Assembly (NCBI GenBank): GCA_023435435.1
Contig: JAEYRW010000105.1
Coordinates: 1 to 34,003 of the forward strand
Length of the DNA: 34,003 bases
Direction: 5' to 3'
DNA from: Bacillota bacterium
GTDB taxonomy: Bacteria > Bacillota > Clostridia > Christensenellales > Aristaeellaceae
Shown: one piece after another, positions 1 to 7,824 of the stretch
Numbering within the stretch: position 1 is the first letter of the stretch
How the letters are laid out: the number at the start of each line of letters is the position of its first letter
Made by a program: the position numbers and the translations under genes
The notes under the pieces: model-generated
What the model saw: only the letters and a program-made list of their open reading frames with translations
Databases searched by the model: none
Told to the model about the DNA's origin: nothing

Positions 1-23
1 GCTCTAACGAGCCCGCCCGCCAT

Positions 24-1799
24 TTACTTATCAGAACTGTACATCCGGTACAGGCCCGCGTAGACGCCGTCCCTTGCCAGCAGTTCCTCGTGGGCGCCCG
101 CTTCCGCGATGCCTTCGTCGGTGAGGACGAGGATCACCTTGGCGTTTTTAATGGTGGTGAGCCGGTGCGCGATGGTGAATGTGGTGCGCCCCTTCATGAG
201 CGTCTCGAGGGACTTCTGAACCAGATGCTCGCTTTCATTGTCCAGGGCGCTGGTCGCCTCGTCGAGGATGAGCACCGGCGGGTTCTTGAGAAAGACGCGC
301 GCGATGGAGATGCGCTGCTTCTGGCCGCCGGAGAGCTTCACGCCGCGCTCCCCAACGTAGGTGTCGTAGCCGTTTTCCAGGGCCGAAATGAACGCGTGGG
401 CGCCCGCCAGATGCGCGGCCCGGACAATTTCGTCCCGGGACGCGCCGGGCTTTCCGTACTCAATGTTGTCGTACACCGTGCCGGAGAAAAGATACACGTC
501 CTGCTGCACGACGCCGATCTTGCTCCTGAGCGACTGAAGCGTCACGTCGCGGATGTCCGTGCCGTCGAGGGTGATGCGCCCGGCGGTCACGTCGTAAAAG
601 CGCGGAATGAGGCTGCAAAGCGTCGTCTTGCCGCCGCCCGACGGGCCCACCAGGGCAACGGAATCCCCCGCGCTTACCCTGAGGTTGATGTCCGTGAGCA
701 CGTTTTCGAGGTCCCTTCCGTAGGAGAAGCTCACGTTCTCAAACGCGATGTCGCCCCGCACGTCGCCCAACTCCACCGCGCCGGGCCGATCCTTGATCTC
801 GGGTTCCACATCCATGATTTCCTGGAAGCGCTCAATGCCGGTAATGCCGCGCTGGAACTGCTCCGCAAATTCCACGATCCGGCGCACCGAGGAGAGCAGG
901 AACGTAACGTACAGGAGGATCGCCACGAACTGGCCCGCGTCGATGGCGCCGCGGATCATGAAGATGGCGCCGACCACCACAGCGATGATGTACATCACGC
1001 CGTCAAAGAGCCGCGTGACGGAGTGGAAGCCCGCCATGTTGTGGTACATGACGCGCTTGATGTCGAGGAATTTCCGGTTGCCCTTGCCGAACTTCTCCTT
1101 TTCCACGTGCTCGTTGGCGAAGGATTTCACCACGCGCACCCCCGACAGGCTGTCCTCCACCCGGGCGTTCAATTCGCCCAGCTGCACGCGCTGCTCCATG
1201 AAGCTCTTGCGCATGCGCTTGGAGAAAATGTTCGAGGCGTAAACCATGACGGGCACCACCGCGAAAATGATGATCGCCAATGGCACGTTCATCATCGCCA
1301 CGATAATGAAGGAAACGACGATTTTGATGATCGCGATGAAGAGCTCCTCGGGAAAGTGGTGCGCAAATTCGGTGATGTCGTTGAGGTCGGCGGTGATCCG
1401 CGACATGATCTGGCCAATCTTTGTGTTGTCGTAGTAGGCGTGGGACAGGGTCTGCAGGTGGTTGAACATGGCGGTGCGCATGTCCGTTTCAATGTAAGAG
1501 CCCATGATGTGCCCGATGGACTGCATATAATAATTGGCCGCCGTGTCTAGAATCCGCAAAAGCACGTATGCCCCGCCCACGAGGAGCACAAACCCCACCG
1601 TGAGCGTCATGTCCGGATTCGTGCCCGCTTCGGTAATGTGCTGGACGATCTTCGGAAGCACCAGATCACACAGCGTGGTGAGGGACGCGCAGAACAGGTC
1701 CAGCGACAGCGTCCGCCAATAGGGTCTGAAATAAGGGATGAATCCGCTCGTGAGCCGCATCGTCCGCGCGAATCCACGCGCCCGCTTCTTTTCTCGCAT
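24..1799 (-). CDS. ABC exporter, fused membrane and ATPase domains
   Basis: Half-size ABC exporter of the MsbA/LmrA type (591 aa) that should act as a dimer to drive ATP-dependent export of a lipid, peptide or drug. The first ~330 residues are a membrane domain with about six hydrophobic segments. The ATPase domain follows with Walker A GPSGGGKT (385-392), signature LSGGQ (489-493), Walker B VLILDE (509-514) and H-loop His545, so all catalytic elements are intact. The ATG at 1799 has a well-spaced GGGAGG upstream and a sigma-A promoter at 1835-1863. It appears monocistronic, because the gene upstream on the same strand ends at 1893 and the promoter lies in between. Export substrate cannot be told from sequence. 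Confidence 0.93.
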   Translation of the reverse strand: MREKKRARGFARTMRLTSGFIPYFRPYWRTLSLDLFCASLTTLCDLVLPKIVQHITEAGTNPDMTLTVGFVLLVGGAYVLLRILDTAANYYMQSIGHIMGSYIETDMRTAMFNHLQTLSHAYYDNTKIGQIMSRITADLNDITEFAHHFPEELFIAIIKIVVSFIIVAMMNVPLAIIIFAVVPVMVYASNIFSKRMRKSFMEQRVQLGELNARVEDSLSGVRVVKSFANEHVEKEKFGKGNRKFLDIKRVMYHNMAGFHSVTRLFDGVMYIIAVVVGAIFMIRGAIDAGQFVAILLYVTFLLSSVRRIVEFAEQFQRGITGIERFQEIMDVEPEIKDRPGAVELGDVRGDIAFENVSFSYGRDLENVLTDINLRVSAGDSVALVGPSGGGKTTLCSLIPRFYDVTAGRITLDGTDIRDVTLQSLRSKIGVVQQDVYLFSGTVYDNIEYGKPGASRDEIVRAAHLAGAHAFISALENGYDTYVGERGVKLSGGQKQRISIARVFLKNPPVLILDEATSALDNESEHLVQKSLETLMKGRTTFTIAHRLTTIKNAKVILVLTDEGIAEAGAHEELLARDGVYAGLYRMYSSDK

Positions 1800-1834
1800 C
1801 TGTTGAGCCTCCCGGTAATATGGTGACGCACTAT

Positions 1835-1863
1835 ATATTAAGACGCCTAACGATCTATGTCAA
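1835..1863 (-). promoter_or_regulatory. Promoter of the ABC exporter
   Basis: On the minus strand TTGACA (1858-1863) and TAATAT (1835-1840) are separated by exactly 17 bp and lie about 35 bp upstream of the exporter ATG. Consensus-quality sigma-A promoter, placed just after the glycosyltransferase stop codon. Confidence 0.75.
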
Positions 1864-1892
1864 GCAATTTTCTGTCAAAAAAGGGCGTCGGA

Positions 1893-3098
1893 TCACTCCG
1901 GCGCGTCGACACTCCTGACATGTGGGATTTTTGTCCACTTGGGGGGTTTTGTAACGATGGCCCACAGGTTTGCGGGCATCCACGTAATCAGAAACAACGG
2001 AAACAGCAAGACAGTCGGCACCATGCGGCGCGCGAGCTTTTTTTCCATGACCAGAACAACGAACCCGCAAAGCGCGCAGACGGCATAACCCGCGGCGAAC
2101 GCGCCAGCGCCCACGAGCAGGGTGGCTTTCACCGGCAAAGTCCCCGCAAGGAGGGCTCGCACGGCGGCGTATGTACCCAAAATGCCCGGGATCATGGTCA
2201 GAAGCTGAATGGCCCAGGCCGAAAACACCATCATCATGTCGAGCGCGTGCAGGGAACGCTTCTTGATGAGTGCAAGCCCCAGAAGCCGAAAGCACTGCAT
2301 CGCGCCGGAGAACCAACGCCGCCTCTGGATCATGGAGTCCTTGAGTCCGATGGGCTGCTCGTCGTAAATAACCGCATCCTCGGCGTACCCGATCTTGACG
2401 CCGTTGACGGCGCAGATGGCCGAATATTCGAGGTCCTCGGTGAGCGTCCGAACGTTCCAGCCGAGCCTTTCCACAAGGGACGCACGCAGAACGATTCCCG
2501 TGCCGTTGAGCGCCGCGGACATGTGAAGCGCCACGCGCGCGCGGTTGTTGAACCGGTTCATGAACAGGAAAAACACCGTCGTGGCGCCGGCGATCCAGCT
2601 GTCCGCCGGGTTCTTGCTGTCCCGGTAACCCTGGCAGATCTCCCAACCCGCATTCAAAGAATCGTTGGCGGCGCGCAGAAACCCCGGCGCGGCAAGGTTG
2701 TCCGCATCGAGGATGCAGTAGGCATCGTAGGCTTCTCGCTTTGGAATTTCCGCAAAAGCGAACCGCAGCACGTCGCCCTTGGAGTGGGTTTCGACGGTGC
2801 ATTCGATGGCGCGCCCCCCCGCCGCCCGCGCAACGGCAGAGGTGTTGTCCGTGCAGCCGTTGGGGATCACATATACGTCGAACTTTTCCCGGGGATAGGT
2901 CTGGTTCATGAGGCTTCGAACCAGATGACCCACCACCGCGGCCTCGTTGCGCGCAGGCACGATGACGGCAAAGCGCAGCTCCTTCACGGCGCGCGCCGGC
3001 TTTGGGCACTTGCGGAAACTCCCGGCGATGGCAATGGCGGCAAACCAGAGCCCGTAAACCGCCCCAAGGATGGACAGAGAAATGGTCAATGCATTCAT
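1893..3098 (-). CDS. Membrane-anchored family 2 glycosyltransferase
   Basis: Processive-type GT2 glycosyltransferase (401 aa), probably making or extending a cell-surface glycan at the membrane from a nucleotide sugar. One hydrophobic helix lies at residues 3-27, then the GT-A domain starts at FAVIVPARNE (43-52). The metal/nucleotide DAD is at 131-133, the acceptor-side TED at 220-222 and QRRRW at 258-262. Several C-terminal hydrophobic segments follow, the arrangement seen in hyaluronan/cellulose synthase-like enzymes and poly-GlcNAc synthases. The SD is weak (GGCG), but a good promoter sits directly upstream. It stands alone, so the sugar and acceptor cannot be inferred. Confidence 0.88.
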   Translation of the reverse strand: MNALTISLSILGAVYGLWFAAIAIAGSFRKCPKPARAVKELRFAVIVPARNEAAVVGHLVRSLMNQTYPREKFDVYVIPNGCTDNTSAVARAAGGRAIECTVETHSKGDVLRFAFAEIPKREAYDAYCILDADNLAAPGFLRAANDSLNAGWEICQGYRDSKNPADSWIAGATTVFFLFMNRFNNRARVALHMSAALNGTGIVLRASLVERLGWNVRTLTEDLEYSAICAVNGVKIGYAEDAVIYDEQPIGLKDSMIQRRRWFSGAMQCFRLLGLALIKKRSLHALDMMMVFSAWAIQLLTMIPGILGTYAAVRALLAGTLPVKATLLVGAGAFAAGYAVCALCGFVVLVMEKKLARRMVPTVLLFPLFLITWMPANLWAIVTKPPKWTKIPHVRSVDAPE

Positions 3099-3107
3099 AT
3101 CGCGCCA

Positions 3108-3136
3108 ATTTTAGCACACAAACGCGCGCTTGACAA
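3108..3136 (-). promoter_or_regulatory. Promoter of the glycosyltransferase gene
   Basis: Minus-strand TTGTCA (3131-3136) and TAAAAT (3108-3113), 17-bp spacer, immediately upstream of the GT2 ATG at 3098. Its -35 box occupies almost the same bases as the -35 box of the divergent plus-strand promoter. Confidence 0.65.
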
Positions 3137-3158
3137 CATACGACACGTTTACTACAAT
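3130..3158 (+). promoter_or_regulatory. Promoter of the RNase H-fold/TPR pair
   Basis: TTGACA (3130-3135), 17-bp spacer, TACAAT (3153-3158). It predicts a transcript start near 3165, which excludes the upstream ATG at 3130 and supports translation from 3181. Confidence 0.75.
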
Positions 3159-3180
3159 AGAAATTATTGAGGGTGATCGT

Positions 3181-4341
3181 ATGTCGAGCACGCTGCGCGC
3201 CAAACTGAGCGCCATGAAGCGGGAGGAGAAGCCCGCGCCGCCCGCCAGAATCCACGAGAGCGGGCTGGTTCGCTATGTCGAGCGCGTGCCCGCGCCGGAG
3301 GACCTCTACGCCCTTTCCGGCGAGGCGCTCAGGCGTATCGGTTGGAACGGGCGGGCATTCGACATCGAAAAATGCCTCTTTCTGGACACGGAGACCACGG
3401 GCCTTTCCGGCGGCGCGGGCACGGTGGCGTTTCTGGTGGGCCTTGGGTTTATTGAAAACGGCGTCATGACCATCGAACAGTTCTTCATGCGCGATTATTC
3501 CGACGAGGCGGAGCTGCTTGCCGTTCTTGCCCGGCGCATGGCGGACTTCTCGTGCGCGGTGACGTTCAACGGCCGCACGTTTGACCTGCCCCTCCTGCGC
3601 ACGCGCTTCACGCTCAACCGCATGGCGGATGTCCCGGCGCTCTTTGACCTCGATCTTCTCCACCCCGCCCGGCGCGCGTGGAAGCTGCGCATCGAAAGCT
3701 GCAGGCTCGCCAACATCGAGGACAAGATTCTGGGTCTGGCAAGAGAAAACGACATCCCCGGCGCGGAGGTGCCCGAGCGCTACTTCTCCTTCCTGAAAAC
3801 CGGCGACATGGGGCTCATCGACGACGTGATCAGCCACAACCGGCAGGACATCGCGACCCTTGCGCACCTTCTGGCGGAGCTCAACCGCGTTTACGCCCGG
3901 CCGGAGGCACAGAAGCACGCACAGGACCTGTTCAGTCTCGGCAAGGCCCTGGAAAGGCAGGGCGAAAGCGCCCACGCCCGGGAGCTTTACCGGTTATCCG
4001 CCGTGCCGCGCGGAACAGGCACCATCGCCGGACTGCGCGCGGAATCCGTGGCAGGCGAAGCGAACCGGCGGCTCGCGCGTCTGTGCCTGCGGGCGGACGA
4101 CTGCGAGGCGGCCATCGCGGCCCTTGAGCAGATGATCGCCCGGGGCCAGTTGGGCGCGTGGCCCCACGTGGAGCTTGCGAAAATCTACGAGCACCGCAAA
4201 AAGGACGCCCGCCGGGCGCTTTTGCATACCAGACAGGCGCTTATGTCCTGCGATCCGTCCGAATCGGACGCCGTCAGGCACAGGGAAGCGCGCCTGATTT
4301 CCAAATTAAAACGACAGGGGAATGATCGATCATGGGAATGA
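3181..4341 (+). CDS. RNase H-fold exonuclease-like protein (YprB type) with TPR tail
   Basis: 386 aa. The N-terminal half is a ribonuclease H-like (DnaQ/YprB-type) nuclease fold: LDTETTG gives Asp69 and Glu71, FNGRTFD lies at 129-135 and HNRQD at 219-223, the three acidic motifs expected of a DEDD-type 3'-5' exonuclease. The C-terminal ~150 residues are alanine-rich helical repeats resembling TPRs. An in-frame ATG exists at 3130, but it lies inside the -35 box of the promoter. The ATG at 3181 follows GAGGGTGATCGT and starts the typical family N-terminus. In relatives a YprB-like gene often sits near a helicase; here the partner is another TPR protein, overlapping by 10 bp. The substrate is not known. 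Confidence 0.82.
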   Translation: MSSTLRAKLSAMKREEKPAPPARIHESGLVRYVERVPAPEDLYALSGEALRRIGWNGRAFDIEKCLFLDTETTGLSGGAGTVAFLVGLGFIENGVMTIEQFFMRDYSDEAELLAVLARRMADFSCAVTFNGRTFDLPLLRTRFTLNRMADVPALFDLDLLHPARRAWKLRIESCRLANIEDKILGLARENDIPGAEVPERYFSFLKTGDMGLIDDVISHNRQDIATLAHLLAELNRVYARPEAQKHAQDLFSLGKALERQGESAHARELYRLSAVPRGTGTIAGLRAESVAGEANRRLARLCLRADDCEAAIAALEQMIARGQLGAWPHVELAKIYEHRKKDARRALLHTRQALMSCDPSESDAVRHREARLISKLKRQGNDRSWE

Positions 4342-5105
4342 GAGAACGCTTTCAGGCGAACATGGCGGGCAACCGGGCCTATCGCGCCCACGCCCACGCA
4401 AACCGTCTGAACGATACGGGCAAGTCCGCCGAGGCGGAGAAACTGTACGCCGAGGCCATGCGCGGCTATCTGGAGGCTGAAAGGCAGGGCTGCGAAAGCC
4501 CGCGGCTCATGACGGGCTTCAGCGTGCTTCTGATGCGCGAGGGGCAGTACGAAAAGGCGCGGGACATCCTTCTGAAGCTCTACCAGAATCCTTCCCTCAG
4601 TCAGGACGACAAGTTCCACCTTCGGATCAACCATTCCATCTGCCAGTGGCGGCTTGGCAATGTTGACAAGGCCGTCGAGTCCATGCGTTCCGCCTTTTCG
4701 TTTGCCAAGACCAGTCTGTGCTACAACGTCTTCTGCGCCATGCTGAACGAAAAAGCGCGGGAAACGGGCGACTTCGAGGAAGCGGAAAAAATCTGCCGGG
4801 AAGCCCTCGGCTACGACGAGGACGACACAGCCACCCTCGCAAACGCGGGCCTCTTGCGCTACTGGAAATACGAAAAAACGGGCGACGGGACGGACCTTGC
4901 GGAGGCCCTCAAACGCTTTGAAAAGGCCGTCAAACGAAACCCCAACTATCCCGCCGCACTCGTGGGCCTCGCCCTTGGGGAACAAGCCATGGGAAACACG
5001 GAGGACGCCAAGGCGCACATCGACCGGGCGCTCGCCCTCCGCTTCCCCGCCTCCAGCCCCGTCGACCGTGCGTTCGCACTGGAAGCGGCCAAAAAAATCG
5101 GGTGA
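4332..5105 (+). CDS. TPR-repeat protein
   Basis: 257-aa soluble protein made almost wholly of tetratricopeptide-like helical repeats (for example NDTGKSAEAEKLYAEAM near 25-45 and a clear repeat around 155-180), with no signal peptide or catalytic motif. Its ATG lies 10 bp inside the preceding RNase H-fold gene, so the two are translationally coupled. Because the neighbour also ends in TPR-like repeats, the two proteins may bind each other or a common partner; this is inference. It is the last gene before a strong terminator. Confidence 0.82.
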   Translation: MGMRERFQANMAGNRAYRAHAHANRLNDTGKSAEAEKLYAEAMRGYLEAERQGCESPRLMTGFSVLLMREGQYEKARDILLKLYQNPSLSQDDKFHLRINHSICQWRLGNVDKAVESMRSAFSFAKTSLCYNVFCAMLNEKARETGDFEEAEKICREALGYDEDDTATLANAGLLRYWKYEKTGDGTDLAEALKRFEKAVKRNPNYPAALVGLALGEQAMGNTEDAKAHIDRALALRFPASSPVDRAFALEAAKKIG

Positions 5106-5114
5106 GCCGCGAAA

Positions 5115-5149
5115 CAGACCCCGGCACAGTCGCCGGGGTCTGTTTTTTT
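5115..5149 (+). terminator. Terminator after the TPR gene
   Basis: Eleven-base-pair stem CAGACCCCGGC/GCCGGGGTCTG around a six-base loop, followed by a run of seven T. Begins 10 bp after the TPR stop codon. Confidence 0.92.
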
Positions 5150-5204
5150 GCGCGGATGCACCCGCGCCGCTTGGCGCCAGCGGAAATAAGACGCTTTTTA
5201 AACT

Positions 5205-5251
5205 TTGGTATGTTTTTCAAAAGTCTGTTATTCGCGGTTCTGACATACCAA
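5205..5251. repeat. Inverted repeat between convergent genes
   Basis: TTGGTATGT (5205-5213) and ACATACCAA (5243-5251) are perfectly complementary across 29 bp. CCAAG at 5248-5252 can instead pair with CTTGG a few bases downstream, giving a competing small hairpin. It lies just beyond the stop of the radical SAM gene, so on the minus strand it probably contributes to transcript-end formation, but no clean T-run follows. Confidence 0.4.
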
Positions 5252-5254
5252 GGT

Positions 5255-6154
5255 CTATTCTTGGAAAAAAGTCATCTGCGCGCCGACGTGGGCCTCGAAT
5301 TTCGTCCGCATGTATGCCGCAATCTCCCCCATCCCGCACATGAGCCCGCTCTCCCTCGCGACTTGGTCCAATCCCGTCCAAAGTTCGTCGCATCGTTCGG
5401 TCGGGCAAAAGTAATCGCCTCCGAATCGCGCCGCGTACGCGCGCCGCACGGGCGCGGGGAGGCAGGCAAGCAGGTGTTCCCGCGATCCCGCGCGCATGGT
5501 GACGCCGAACGATTCGCCCGGGTATACCCACCTTGCCCCCGCATTCACCGCCGCCCGGGCGATCGCGGCAACATTCTCCGGCGTGTCGTTGATAAGCGGC
5601 AGAATGGGCATGAGCAGCACGCCGCAATCGATTCCCGCCTTCGCCAGTGTTTCCAGCGCGCGCAGCCGCTCCGACGAGGGGCACACGTTTTTCTCGATGG
5701 TTCGGCACAGCGTATCGTCAAAGGTGGTGATGGTCAGGCTCACGCACGCGGCGGTCCGCTGGGAAATGGCGCGAATCAGGTCGATATCCCGGGTCACCAA
5801 ATCCGACTTTGTATCTATGGCAACGCCGAAGCCGTGGCGAAGAAGGAGCTCAAGCGCCCCCCGCGTGAGCCGCAGCCTGCTTTCAAGCGGGTTATACGGA
5901 TCGCTCATGGAGCCTGTGATGACGATGCCCTTCTTGCGCTTGGCCTTGAGGTCGCGCTCAACGACGCGCAGCGCGTCCGCCTTGACGGAAACCCGGTCGA
6001 AGTTCTCGATGCGGTAGCAGTCGCTGCGGCTGTCGCAATATACGCACCCATGACTGCAGCCCCGGTAGAGGTTCATGGTGTAGTTTGCGCCGAACCAGCC
6101 ATCCTCATAGAAAGCGGAGACGATGGTTTTCGCCTCGATTTCGCGGAAATCCAT
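5255..6154 (-). CDS. SPL-family radical SAM protein (Rv2578c-like)
   Basis: 299-aa radical SAM enzyme. The 4Fe-4S/SAM-binding cysteines are Cys33, Cys37 and Cys40 in CSHGCVYC. GSMSDPYNPLE (around 100) and TKSDLVTRD are typical of the spore-photoproduct-lyase-like COG1533 group, whose members outside true SplB are mostly uncharacterised. It lacks the longer N-terminus of genuine SplB, so I would not call it spore photoproduct lyase. The start ATG follows AAGGAG. It sits 7 bp downstream of the DNA-3-methyladenine glycosylase gene in the same operon, which hints at a nucleic-acid modification or repair role. Confidence 0.85.
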   Translation of the reverse strand: MDFREIEAKTIVSAFYEDGWFGANYTMNLYRGCSHGCVYCDSRSDCYRIENFDRVSVKADALRVVERDLKAKRKKGIVITGSMSDPYNPLESRLRLTRGALELLLRHGFGVAIDTKSDLVTRDIDLIRAISQRTAACVSLTITTFDDTLCRTIEKNVCPSSERLRALETLAKAGIDCGVLLMPILPLINDTPENVAAIARAAVNAGARWVYPGESFGVTMRAGSREHLLACLPAPVRRAYAARFGGDYFCPTERCDELWTGLDQVARESGLMCGMGEIAAYMRTKFEAHVGAQMTFFQE

Positions 6155-6161
6155 CCTCTCC

Positions 6162-6734
6162 TTATCCCTTCCCCCGGTCGTAGAATGCGCACGAGACGAG
6201 GTGGTCGTTCACCATACCCACCGCCTGCATGAACGCGTAGATGATGGTGGTGCCGACGAACTTAAAGCCCCGCTTCTTGAGATCCTTGCCCAGCGCGTCA
6301 GAGATTTCCGTGTGCGTCGGCACGTCCGCGATCCTTTCCCACGCGTTCACGATGGGGTCCCCGCCGACGAATCCCCACAGATAGGCACTCAGCGATCCGA
6401 ATTCTTCGGCAATGCCGAAGTAGGCCCGGGCGTTTGTAATCGCCGCGTTCACCTTGAGTCGGTTTCGGATGATGCCCGGGTTCTGAAGGAGTTCTTCGAT
6501 CTTTTCGGGGCCGTAAGCCGCAATGACCGCCGGATCGAAGCCGTCGAACGCCTCCGTCATCGCATCCATCTTTTTCAGGATCGTCGTCCAGCTCAGTCCC
6601 GCCTGCATGCCTTCGAGAATGAGCATTTTGAAAAGCGCCCTGTCGTCGCGCACCGGCACGCCCCAAACCGCATCGTGATAGTCCCGCGAGAGGGCGTCGT
6701 TCTGTGCCCAACCGCAGCGTGTCAAATCGTTCAT
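6162..6734 (-). CDS. tag: DNA-3-methyladenine glycosylase I
   Basis: Base-excision repair glycosylase that removes 3-methyladenine from alkylated DNA (190 aa, family length about 187). The zinc snap that ties the N- and C-termini is complete: Cys7 and His20 in the opening CGW...DYHDAVWG segment, His178 and Cys182 in NDHLVSC. LEGMQAGLSW with Glu41 and Trp49 forms the base pocket. An upstream in-frame ATG (6836) is rejected because it lies beyond the promoter; the ATG at 6734 has CTGGAGGAGAATGAA directly before it. First gene of an operon with the radical SAM gene 7 bp downstream. Confidence 0.95.
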   Translation of the reverse strand: MNDLTRCGWAQNDALSRDYHDAVWGVPVRDDRALFKMLILEGMQAGLSWTTILKKMDAMTEAFDGFDPAVIAAYGPEKIEELLQNPGIIRNRLKVNAAITNARAYFGIAEEFGSLSAYLWGFVGGDPIVNAWERIADVPTHTEISDALGKDLKKRGFKFVGTTIIYAFMQAVGMVNDHLVSCAFYDRGKG

Positions 6735-6795
6735 TTCATTCTCCTCCAGTCGCTCTGTGAAGCTGACGTCGTGATTCACTCCGCCCGATAACACG

Positions 6796-6824
6796 ATGAT
6801 AGCACACGGCCAATGATTTGACAA
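6796..6824 (-). promoter_or_regulatory. Promoter of tag and the radical SAM gene
   Basis: Minus-strand TTGTCA (6819-6824), 17-bp spacer, TATCAT (6796-6801). It overlaps the -35 box of the divergent promoter at 6818-6846 by five bases. Confidence 0.7.
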
Positions 6825-6846
6825 CCGGCGCTTCATCTGCTATGAT
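6818..6846 (+). promoter_or_regulatory. Promoter of the GNAT remnant/Rnk-like/kinase cluster
   Basis: TTGACA (6818-6823), 17-bp spacer, TATGAT (6841-6846), with the predicted start near 6853. This places the broken acetyltransferase first in the transcript and probably drives the two intact genes behind it. Confidence 0.72.
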
Positions 6847-6891
6847 AGGGGCAAAGAACCGGCATGGCTTCAACCGAAGAGCGGATCGACC

Positions 6892-7383
6892 ATGAAAGGC
6901 TTTATCAGGCTGCGCGAAGCGCCACATGATAGGGCCTTTTATTTGTTTACGTTCGGAATTCACGCGCGGGGACGCGGCGCTCATCGCCGCATGGCGCAAG
7001 CGGGGCGGCGCGGTGCACATGAGCGCCGCGCCCGAGGTTGCGGACGCCATCGCGCGGGCGCTCAGCCGCGCGAACCTTCCCGTGGTCACACACCCGTTCG
7101 ATCGGAACGGCAGGTTCTTTCTCGCGGAGGAACGCGGCATGCCAGCGGGCTTTCTCCGGCTTGCCGTCGACGGCCCGGATGCGCAGATCGTGCTCATGGT
7201 CGAGCGCGGCCGCCGGGGACGCGGAATCGGCCGGACGGGTGCCGCGCGCCCGTTTTAAAAGTGCGAGGACCACGCCGCAGTCATTCACAGGACAATCGCC
7301 ACTCGCTGCGCATGTTCGCGCGAGCGGGCTTTCGCATGGAGGCGGGCGGCGGGCTTTGGACGCGCCACGCGCTGACCATGCGG
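6892..7383 (+). pseudogene. Broken GNAT-family N-acetyltransferase
   Basis: Pieces of one GNAT acetyltransferase lie in different frames. From 6926 one frame reads EFTRGDAALIAAWRKRGG, then AEERGMPAGFLRLAVDG and the acetyl-CoA loop ERGRRGRGIG, but stops at 7256-7258. The family's C-terminal motif, DNRHSLRMFARAGFR, continues in another frame from about 7289 and runs on without a stop into the next gene. Only about 20 codons separate the two motifs, shorter than the roughly 30 usual in this family, so a small deletion plus frameshift is likely. The 5' end is also uncertain (ATG at 6892 or 6926, neither with a strong SD). A sequencing error is possible but would have to explain more than one lesion. 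Confidence 0.7.
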
Positions 7384-7416
7384 GACTTTATTCGTGCAAT
7401 CCAGGAGGAAGAGGAT

Positions 7417-7824
7417 ATGGAACAGAATCTGTACATCACAAAGCTCGACCGCGCGCGGCTTACCCGGCTCATCGACGACGCGCTCTACGGCGGCGCGGAA
7501 CCCGACGCGGCGTTTCGCGTTTTGCAGGCGGAGCTTTCACGCGCCACGGTGGTGGCGCAAAACGAACTGCCCGGGGACGCCGTCTCCATGCGCACCCGGG
7601 CTGTGATCGCGCTGGACGGCGAGGAGGAGGAAATCTCCCTGGTCTACCCGGACGAGGCCGACTGGGCGACGGGCAAGCTCTCCATCCTCTCCCCCGTCGG
7701 CACCGCGCTCATCGGCTACCGCGCGGGAGATTGGGTTGACTGGCGAACGCCCGGCGGAACCCGGCGCATCGAGATCAAAAGGGTGCTCTACCAGCCGGAA
7801 GCGGCAGGCGACCTCGAGCTGTGA
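7417..7824 (+). CDS. Rnk/GreA-C-like regulator
   Basis: 135-aa protein of the nucleoside-diphosphate-kinase-regulator (Rnk) type. A short N-terminal helical hairpin leads into a GreA/GreB C-terminal FKBP-like domain, with VSMRTRAVIALDGEEEEISLVYPDEAD followed by LSPVGTALIGYRAGD at about 58-106. The hairpin is far shorter than in GreA, and members like this bind RNA polymerase without stimulating transcript cleavage (family knowledge). The ATG at 7417 follows AGGAGGAAGAGGAT. The upstream frame is open through the acetyltransferase remnant, so a longer reading frame exists but is not the real start. Its stop overlaps the next gene's GTG. Confidence 0.82.
   Translation: MEQNLYITKLDRARLTRLIDDALYGGAEPDAAFRVLQAELSRATVVAQNELPGDAVSMRTRAVIALDGEEEEISLVYPDEADWATGKLSILSPVGTALIGYRAGDWVDWRTPGGTRRIEIKRVLYQPEAAGDLEL

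Noticed and set aside
90..1550. Long plus-strand open frame (486 codons)
   Set aside because: Opposite strand of the ABC exporter; His/Arg/Val-rich composition typical of antisense frames in GC-rich DNA, no domain.
1855..3975. Very long minus-strand open frame (706 codons)
   Set aside because: Runs antisense to the RNase H-fold gene and out of frame through the glycosyltransferase; both of those have clear motifs.
5255..6154. Genuine spore photoproduct lyase
   Set aside because: Length and N-terminus fit the broader SPL-like group rather than SplB; no sporulation context.
5102..6232. Plus-strand open frame (376 codons)
   Set aside because: Antisense to the radical SAM gene; begins inside the TPR stop region and runs through a strong terminator.
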